Source of the DNA: Adiantum capillus-veneris
Taxonomy: Eukaryota; Streptophyta; Polypodiopsida; Polypodiales; Pteridaceae
Assembly: GCA_014529385.2 (NCBI GenBank)
Contig: CM043971.1
Location: forward strand, 55,475,209-55,539,208
Length of the DNA: 64,000 nucleotides
Direction: 5' to 3'
Shown here: one piece after another, positions 56,204 through 64,000 of the stretch
Layout of the letters: each line of letters opens with the position of its first letter
Numbering within the stretch: the first letter of the stretch is position 1
The notes under the pieces: model-generated
What the model was told of the DNA's origin: nothing
What the model saw: only the letters and a program-made list of their open reading frames with translations
Database searches by the model: none
Position numbers and translations under genes: made by a program

Positions 56204-56737
56204 ATGAAGAGTTCATCACATGATTTGCCATCACGCGTGTGTCTCTCTTGGCCTAAGTGCTCTCTTCATCCATGCACTACCTTATGTTATTGTTTCCTTT
56301 CAGATTGCATTGTTCTTTTCCCTATGAAATTTCAATTTCCTAGCGTTAAAAATAATTGTCAGTGCTCTAGTGTTTTAAAACATCTCAACAATATCAACAA
56401 TTTACTTTTGGGATGCATGACACACATTTTTTTAAACGAAACATCAAACATGTAACGGTTTTTCGTCTTGACATCCTCAGGTTTATACGTGTGGATGTTC
56501 ACTCCACTTCTTGAAATGCTTCTAATGGCATATCCCCTATATCTTTGAGCACCTTGCTCCACTCCTCACCTCCTCACCTCCTCAAGTTTGGAAAATCCTC
56601 CTCTTTTGGCTCCTTCTTAATCAAAATTTGAGTAATTGGTTGCTACTGCCACTTGAAAAAAATCTAAGTAAGAGATTCATAAGATCATTTTCATAATACA
56701 ATAAATTTCAAAACATGAAGACAATTACATAAGCATA

Positions 56738-56823
<86 letters not shown>

Positions 56824-57650
56824 TGACACAATTTGTGGGTCAAAATGGATGACACCCCGCCTACGACTTTTGTAACACAAAAGCTTACAATGACTCTAAA
56901 TACAATCATGATACATTATCTTGCCAAGAAGGTGGCCTTTTCATCATGCAAATGTAATGGCCTTCTCTAATCTAGCTAGCAATTCTAGCCTTCTCAGATC
57001 AAAAGCATAAATTCATAGAGTCATCTCACTAAAGAAGCATCATTTTGTACCTTCATTATCTCTTCTCCTCCTATAGAAGCATCATCAAACACACAAATCT
57101 CTTAAAAACTTGTGTGTATCTCTATTCAAGAGTTTTACTTACAGAGGTCCATGGCACATTTCACACATGGCATATAAATTCTTCATTGTCTTCTTCTAGG
57201 ACTGGTGAGAATTATTGGTGAGACAAAGATGGTGCTACAAATAATAGTAGACATTAGTAAAACATAAAAGTGATATCATAGATGCATGATTTCAGTGAGA
57301 GCTTTTGTTTAAGTTTTGGTTCCACAATTCTAACAACCAAAGCTCAAGTTATGGTCGTTTTCTTGAAGAGCTATTTTGGAAGTGTGACAATCTGCTTCTT
57401 TGATCCGTAGAGTCCTTCATATCCTCTTTTGGCATCTTTTAATAGCCTCCTTTCATCTTTTTCAACCACATGCTATACTTGGCTAAAGGAAACACTGAAC
57501 CTTCACAAAATTCACATTCGTCGATGATAGATTCTTGATCATGAAGTTCTCTTCTTCAAGAAATTGTCAAAAACCACACATTATTTTTTAAAATCATTTT
57601 TGCTTCTATGGGAAAAATGACTTTTAAAGTACATTCTAAACATAATTCTC
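56204..57650. other. No gene recognised; AG microsatellite
   Basis: This is probably the decayed interior of the LTR element starting at 56009. No coding motif was recognised. An AG tract of about 80 bp lies at 56740-56819. Confidence 0.45.
56740..56819. repeat. AG microsatellite, about 80 bp
   Basis: About 40 uninterrupted AG units. Confidence 0.97.
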
Positions 57651-57654
57651 ATAA

Positions 57655-58190
57655 AAAACATAGTTGTTGACATTACCTCTCTCTTGAAATCATAGTCGCC
57701 CTTGACTATAAGTTACTTACCACTTGGAGGACTTTGAGTCCCTAGTGAATGCTCCAAAGTTTTCATGCCCCCAAATTTTGGCATTACCATTCTCACTGAT
57801 TTCGTACATTGAAATAAAAATTTGATGGATATTGTCTCCTTAAATTAAACAGAGAAAATGAAATTTGAATTAGCTTTGAATCACATAGATATATTCTTAA
57901 TGGCTTTTGAATGTTCCAAAAACATGTAGCTCATCTAGAGTCTGGCATCACCATTTCCCTTACATTTGCATCTTCGATTTAGGCATTACAGAGCACTTTT
58001 TCCTTCTAGCCTAAAACGATAAAATCATGTTTTGAAGATTTAAACTTTATCTTAACTTCCTTAAAACATGGTAGTATGTAGAAAATAAATTCCAATAATC
58101 AAGCTTTGATGGGGCTCTTATCAAAATACAACTTTAGTGGCATTACTTGCCCTTACATCATAGTCATCCTTGACTATGAGTCATCTCAAG
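57655..58190 (-). mobile_element. Two antisense remnants of the element A 3' end
   Basis: On the minus strand the segments near 57712-57658 and near 58185-58140 resemble the end of the element A interior and its LTR start. The first reads ...ATAGTCAAGGGCGACTATGA, then TTTCAAGAGAGAGGTAATGTC, against CATAGTCGAGGACGAATATG and TTTCAACAGAGAGGTAATGTC at 25541-25582. The second is more decayed. Intervening DNA has other GGCATTACC-like bits. These are fossils of the same family. Confidence 0.55.
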
Positions 58191-58226
58191 GAAAATAGAG
58201 ACGTGGTTGGATCCTCATTTTAGTAA

Positions 58227-58424
58227 TGTTGGGGTTAAAGCTGGATGTGCCTTTGCCCCGGGCCAGACGTCCGGTGTCTAGTGCCCACATAATACACTAA
58301 CATACCTTATTTTTAATATACACAAAGAACAAGGAGATAGATCTTGTTGCTCTATTCTCCAGCCACACAATGTGCTTCCTGCTTCTCCCCCTTCCTTGCA
58401 TGCACGCACACATTTGTAAACTCA
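58227..58424 (+). repeat. Copia-like 5' LTR, about 198 bp
   Basis: It starts TGTTGGGGTTAAAGCTGG and ends CTCA five bases before a primer-like site. The start resembles the LTR starts near 52977 and 16975 on the minus strand. Confidence 0.5.
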
Positions 58425-58428
58425 GAAC

Positions 58429-58440
58429 TGGTATCAAAAT
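58429..58440 (+). other. Primer-binding-site-like sequence
   Basis: TGGTATCAAAAT, a decayed initiator-Met tRNA primer site. Confidence 0.5.
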
Positions 58441-59805
58441 GCACAATGATGGCTAGAAGCATGGCGACGTCAAGAGCTCTGAGGTGATAGCTTGCTTGAT
58501 CTTGGAAATGAAGAGATCAAGAAAGACTAGAAGGTTTATGAAGATACAATGGAAGCTTTTGAGCGCAATTGAGACTGATGTATGCTTTTGTGGAAGCTCA
58601 AAAGAGTGTGTGGAAGATAGTGTGTAGATATAGGTCCCTTAAAAACTGTTTGTTTTAAAATGGTCTACAACTTTGTAGTTCCCAAATTCTTCACCAATTT
58701 TGTTGTAGACTGGTTTGAAAGTCTACAAGTTGTGGGTACACAACCTACAATAGATCTATTTTCACCCACTTAGAAGTAGCTTTTCATGCTCATTTCCTTG
58801 CCATAGCCAATTTTTTGTGCTCTACAACTTTGCAGAAGAAAGTTTCTACAATTTTTGAACATATTTGGGAGTTTTTTGCATGAGAATGTAGGGTGGTATT
58901 GCTTTGTAGGTTCTTCTATACATTATGCTTACATGTAGTTCACTTCTATGCGAGTTTTGATTATGGCCGACGAAGAGATTTTATGGCTGAAGTTTTCCGT
59001 TCAAAGGTTGTGTTTTCTTCAGTGTAGTTTATATAGTACGGCTAGTGTGCTTATGTATGATAGTGTGGGTTACTTTAGAGAGTATTTCGACACGATTTTG
59101 TGCCATTTTTTATTATGTATGCATATGCAGATATCAAGTGAGCTAGCTACAACTTATAGGTGATAGATTCATAGGATTATAAGGATTTTGGTTAAGTGTA
59201 GTTGTCCATAGAACCACTTGTTCACGAGTGAGCTAGATTTCCAATATTTTGGCAGTTTCCATATACCATATGTGGTCTTGCTACTAAGACATTGAGTGTA
59301 TGTTTATGGTCTATGCATTTGTGGTGATATTTTTTGAGATTTTACTTAAATTTCATGGTTGCTTTGTCCATTTCCCCCAGATTCTTGCCATGCTTTTCTA
59401 CGTATCTGTAGCTTACTCTCTAATGATTTTGTGGTCAAGATTTATTCCCACTTTGACACTGATCAAGTTTAGACTCTCATTTTGATAGATTTTGTCAGTT
59501 TCAAACACAAATCGGTGTTCTTGCCCCCACTCTCACAGGAGTGGGATTTGTGTATGCTCATAGTGGATATAGGCTACATGTTATGCACTATGTTTTATTG
59601 ATGGATATTTTAATCATGAGTCTATTGTTGGGTTGGTAAAGCCCAATGTGCCACGCCTGAGTGTTGGGAGGCTGGATACTAACCAACAACTAACACTGAC
59701 CATTCATTCTGCAAAAAACAATAAGTGACTCATAACCCTAGCACTATTGTGTTTGGAGTCCACCCAAACCTGTGTCTCCTCTCTTCTTCTCTCGTCTCCA
59801 TTGTT

Positions 59806-59807
<2 letters not shown>

Positions 59808-59881
<74 letters not shown>
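59808..59881. repeat. CT microsatellite, about 74 bp
   Basis: About 37 CT units followed by (GCAC)n-like sequence to 59895. Confidence 0.97.
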
Positions 59882-59884
<3 letters not shown>

Positions 59885-59935
59885 CGCACGCACGTGCGCT
59901 TCAACACACTCTCTCGCACACGCACTTCATCTATC

Positions 59936-60230
59936 GCTTATAGATTACAAGTAGTAACTAGTTACAGGTTCTATTGCTTAAAGGTTATAGGTAGTCATTG
60001 GTTACATGCTTTACTACTTACCGGTTATGGGTAGTCACTTGTTACAGGTTTACATGCTTACAAGTGCAAATTTATGCAACTCTCAATTCACTCTTTTTGA
60101 TCAATGGATATTTTGATCGTGAGTCTACTGCTTACAGGTTATAGGTAGTCACTAGTTATAGGTTCTACTTCTTACAATTTATAGGTAGTCACTAGTTATA
60201 GGTTCTACATTCTTACAAGTGTAGCTTTAC
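59936..60230 (+). repeat. Degenerate tandem repeat, unit about 50 bp
   Basis: Variants of TTACAGGTTATAGGTAGTCA followed by CTAGTTATAGGTTCTAC recur about five times, with an unrelated patch near 60065-60120 between them. Confidence 0.75.
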
Positions 60231-60599
60231 ATAGCTATTAATTTACAGGTAGATTTGTGGGATTTTGAGCATCATGTTTGCTCACTACTTGCGTATATGG
60301 TTATGCACTTTATGCTCTGTTGAGAGCTGTTTATCCAACGTCTTGAGTTCACTTTGCTATAGTAATACTTGTCATGCTTACATTATCTCTTGGCCCTAGT
60401 TTGTGCATAGTTTTTTCTTGATTTTTACTTTGTCCATATATGTTTGAGTTTTGGACACTACTTATGGACATCTTTTGGTAGAGCCATATTGTTTGGTTTT
60501 GTTGAGCTACATTATGCATATGCAAGCATTGAATTGATGGAGTTTCATACTTGATTAGCATAGTGGTTGAGTGATCTTCCACTTTGATCATATGCATTT

Positions 60600-61250
60600 T
60601 TCTTCATTGATATGGCATCCATTATGTGCGACAAATTAGTGACGATTCATGAGAGACAACAATCTTGCTCTTGCCGATACATGCATTGTTGGCATTGTGG
60701 TCACACAAGGCACATTAGACGTCATTGTTTCAAATGTATGAGGTATTGGTGGATATGTATGCATGATGCAGAGAAAATTTTGACATAGGCTAGAGAGGTG
60801 GCTTTGCATGCTAGTGATGGTGATGTCACGTTTATCTCCAGTGTTCCTCTTTGCTTTTATATATGGTATAGATGACACTTTCTCCTGATGGCTACTATAT
60901 GAGTATACATCATTCCACATCATGTCATGTCATGAGTGGTTCAACACTTTTTCTAGTGGGAACCTTGGTTGTTTGTGTCTAGCTGACAAATTAGCATATG
61001 ACATAGAGGGTGCGGAAGATGTATGCTTGTCATTACCCAGTGGTGCATCTTATATGCTATGACATGTGCATTGTGTTCTTGAAATTATGTAGAGCCTGAT
61101 ATCAATGAGATGCTTGAGAGATAGTGGTTGTGTCAAATATTACTTCAAGAGTAGTCTTTCCAGATGTAATTGGGTTGCATAGTCATTGCGTGTGGAGCTA
61201 GGTCTTACATCATCTACCCACTACATGTTTTTCAAGTATGAGATGGCATA
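60600..61250 (+). pseudogene. Copia gag-protease remnant
   Basis: A CCHC knuckle CWHCGHTRHIRRHC lies near 60688-60729. Further on (about 60.96-61.07 kb) LCLADKLAYDIEGAEDVCLS and LPSGASYML resemble the Copia protease flank seen at 18.8-19.0 kb. With the LTR and primer site at 58.2-58.4 kb it forms one strongly decayed plus-strand Copia element. Confidence 0.6.
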
Positions 61251-62440
61251 GTCTCAGTGATGAAACTGACATGTGAACAATGAGATACAAGGTGTCCATA
61301 ATTTGCATGTGAGCTCTAGTATGCTCGGGAGATAGAGCATGCAATTATGCACCACATGTCACTTTGCAGAGACAGAGGTGGAGTGGGATTGCTCCAATGA
61401 GACACAATAGGTTTTGTCAAAGTCTGTGCAAACAGAGGTAGAGTAGGTCAGCTCGCTAGAGGCACACATAGAGATGATAGACATGGATCTTTTTTTACGT
61501 GCTCATGCTAGAGGATGATCAGTTGATGCCAAGACACGCGGTTTGGCCTATCAATGAGAGGGGCATAGCCATCCAAGTGTTTACAATGACACATCCATAT
61601 GTGATAAGTAGTTTTGATGATACCAGGGCATGCACATAGCACTAAAAAGGCTAGCACAACTAGGTTTATGCAGATTTTGTTAACATTCGGACATCTCATG
61701 TTCGACTTGTTAGTGCCAAGGCCTCGATCTGTTAGTGTCAAGACCCAACTTAGTAGCTGCAGTAGTGGGAGCATTTGCAAAAATTCTTATAAGTTCTATG
61801 ATGACTGACACTAGCATGATGTATATTGGAGCCATGTAGGCCATAGAGAGATGTCTACAAGATTTTTGAGCAACATGTTGGCACGTTAGGAATGAGCTAG
61901 TTATTCAAAAATCAACTCACATTCCTTATGCACAAGATAGCCTTCCTTGCAAAATGACTTAGATATGGAAGTATAAATGTAGGAGACTAATTGAAAGCCA
62001 AAAACTCTGGGTAAGACACCTCTTAAAATCATTTACTCATTTTTGGTGAACTAGGTCAAGGCATAGAGGGGATACCTCTAGTGCAATGGTGGTAGCTTGT
62101 GCAAAACTTGGATTACTCAGAATGGCAAGAACACACCGAGCGCATTCAGATTGGCAAAGTTGGAATGCATAATACTTGTCGAATGCTGATTGCTATGAAT
62201 GGTCAGTTAGATCAAGCATGTTCATTTTGATAAGGTGGATATATGAATCTTTTTGTTTATATGGAATGGATTTGACTTGGTTTTTGAGTTGGTACAATTG
62301 GTTTGTAAAGGTTTTTAAGATAGGCTCAACATCGAGAGTTTCTTGGATAAATTGGATAGTGATTAGTACTAGTTATGGAGTATCAAACCAGATGGTATTC
62401 TTGAAGAGAGATAAAGAATTATTGGAAAGAAACTAATTAA
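61251..62440. other. No gene recognised
   Basis: No frame or motif could be supported. It lies between Copia gag remnants and a chromodomain remnant, and is probably decayed element DNA. Confidence 0.45.
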
Positions 62441-62568
62441 GGAGTAGCCAGTCATATGGAAAGATGACCCCATTGAAGATGCTACATGGAAAGCTAAAGT
62501 TTCTATTGTAAATGATTCCCTAACTTCGGTTGAGTTGAGGATATCTCAAATGCTTAAGTTGTGGTGAT
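62441..62568 (+). pseudogene. Chromodomain remnant of a Ty3 chromovirus
   Basis: From 62451 the frame reads VIWKDDPIEDATWKAKVSIV, matching the second half of a chromodomain (V-x-W-K-x-x-P-x-E-D-A-T-W-E). This domain sits at the end of integrase in chromoviruses and guides integration to chromatin marks. An LTR-like TGTAAGG start follows at 62569. It is a fossil. Confidence 0.65.
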
Positions 62569-63120
62569 TGTAAGGTTTCCACCTTTCTGGAAGTAGGAAA
62601 ATGAATCCTAAACTTTATTTGAGAGTATTGGACATCCAATCTAGTAAACCATTATCACGAACATAGTCAAAATTGGTATTTTTAGAATCTTAAGCACACT
62701 TTACTTCGGCCAAAAAAATTCAGAATCAAATTTGGATCAAAACTGACCCCCAAATCTTTGCCAAAATTTTTCATGGATACTTTAATTAAATAAATTTTTT
62801 GGAACATTAGATGACAATTCTTTCACATGGCCTAGAAGATATTTAGTCACATGGCCTAACAATGATTACCAAATATTTACAGATAAAGCAAGAAATTGAC
62901 TTGAAGATAGCAAATTTGAAAATTTAGGTGGGGTAGGTGCTAGGGATGAGATAATGAACCTGCTAGAGACAAAAAAAAAGTAGTAGGGACCGCTAGAAGA
63001 AGCTGGGGGGCTACCTTGGAGGGCGAGGAACTGCTAATTTCCACCCTGCTTGCCAAAAACCTATAAATAGACCCCTAGTCTTCACAATTTGACACAGTCT
63101 CGAAGACCCTGACAAATTCT
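62569..63120 (+). repeat. Putative LTR start after the chromodomain remnant
   Basis: It starts TGTAAGGTTTCC and has a CTATAAATAG box at 63061-63070, about 490 bases in. The end was not found; it may run well into the AT-rich stretch beyond. Confidence 0.4.
63061..63070 (+). promoter_or_regulatory. TATA box in putative LTR
   Basis: CTATAAATAG followed by ACCCCTAGTC, a usual LTR promoter position. Confidence 0.4.
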
Positions 63121-64000
63121 CTCTAGCATAGAGAGACTCTACACAAAAATCACCAAAGAGAAAAAGCTAGAGTTGATTAATCGAGATAATTAATACTAAT
63201 CTCGTTAGATTAGTAAAAGACATATTAATTTATGTCTATTTTTCTAAATATCTTATTAATTAGGAAATATTAAGTCTCTCTCTCTACTAATAATTACATT
63301 CTTATATGTTATTAATCTATTGAATTTTGAATCTTTTTTTTAAAATAATCTAATTAATTATCAACCTATATTAAGTTTGAAATTGTCAAATTTTGACCTT
63401 AATTAAGGGAAAATATACCCAATAAGCTTAGATAATTATGAATTAAATTTTAGAGCTTTTACAAACTTTTGGAAAGCTGTGAAAATTTAATCAAAATTTT
63501 CTAATAAATTTTGATATTTATTGAAGCAAGAATCATATATTTTCAATCTAAAATTATTAAAGAGTTTAGAAATTTAGCTTAAAAAATTATGAAATAATTT
63601 TTTAGAGAAATATTATAGTATTAGAAACCTATGATAATTATTTTATAATTAGTTCGTTAGTTTTACTAAATACCGTTTCTCAAATTCTCTAATTTTTTGT
63701 TGAAAATTAAGCAACATAATTAGTAACTTAGCTTAGAAATTAGTAAGATAATTTTAAGAGAAAGATTAACGTTAGAAACTCGTGATAATTATCTCATAAT
63801 TAATTAATTATTTTTTCTAATTACTATTGCTTATAGCCACACTGAAAGATAAGTTAGCCCTAGAATGATGGGCGCATATACAATGCACAGGGGGGGAAAT
63901 CCTAGTGAGGAAAAAAATGTCCCGACTGTCGTAATTGTGTTCACACACATCACTACCACATATATATGGTAACATTGCCTAAATCGGCAACACCATGATG
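63121..64000. other. AT-rich gene-free stretch
   Basis: The sequence is strongly AT-rich with many TTAATTA-type motifs and two related segments (AAACC(T)ATGATAATTATTTTATAATTAG near 63626 and AACTCGTGATAATTATCTCATAATTAAT near 63777 share CTCATAATTA-like cores). No gene was recognised. Confidence 0.5.

Larger units (their letters stand above)
58441..60599. other. No gene recognised; decayed leader and simple repeats
   Basis: This lies between a Copia-like 5' LTR and Copia gag remnants on the same strand. It holds a CT microsatellite (59808-59881) and a degenerate tandem repeat (about 59936-60230). Short open frames near 58.95-59.5 kb have no family features. Confidence 0.5.

Overview
The window is nuclear DNA of a land plant. 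The evidence is spliced genes with GT-AG introns, a plant-type SAGA ADA1 gene, chromodomain-bearing Ty3 elements and Copia elements with plant initiator-tRNA primer sites, and very long AG/CT microsatellites. A fern or other non-seed plant is a guess from the overall look (three-domain saposin gene, many LTR fossils); nothing seen here proves it.

Only two host genes look intact, and they converge. One is a seven-exon gene on the plus strand (29095-34201) for a secreted or vacuolar protein of 355 residues with three saposin B domains; every splice phase agrees. The other is a minus-strand gene (37983-39188, with a probable 5' UTR exon near 40.2-40.3 kb) for the ADA1-type subunit of the SAGA histone acetyltransferase complex. 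A broken piece of a third host gene, cactin, lies at 27130-27696 directly beside an LTR and primer site.

The rest is layered mobile DNA. From the left: a Ty3 fossil cut by the window edge (minus, 1-2463); a microsatellite-rich gene-free stretch; three minus-strand polypurine-tract/LTR junctions (5.52, 8.69 and 10.71 kb), with an unidentified coiled-coil coding stretch, a solo LTR, an intact 140-residue ORF of unknown function, and a Ty3 integrase followed by a second retropepsin-like domain and tryptophan-proline-lysine repeats; a gene-free stretch with a SINE copy and Copia fossils (13-19.2 kb); a Ty3 chromovirus fossil with a 218-bp MITE in its gag (19.24-27.03 kb); a tandem repeat with tRNA-like boxes (28 kb); then the two host genes.

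Beyond 40.7 kb lies a clear nest. A Copia fragment (40.74-41.59) is split by a Ty3 element (from 41592), whose 5' LTR is split by a nearly whole chromovirus (41906-47792, target duplication TGCTT) and whose gag is split by a solo LTR (50594-51257, target duplication AAAAT). From 52.6 kb to the end there are strongly decayed Copia and Ty3 pieces, two further LTR/primer-site units, a chromodomain remnant with a putative LTR, and AT-rich DNA.

No rRNA, intact tRNA gene or CRISPR array was seen.
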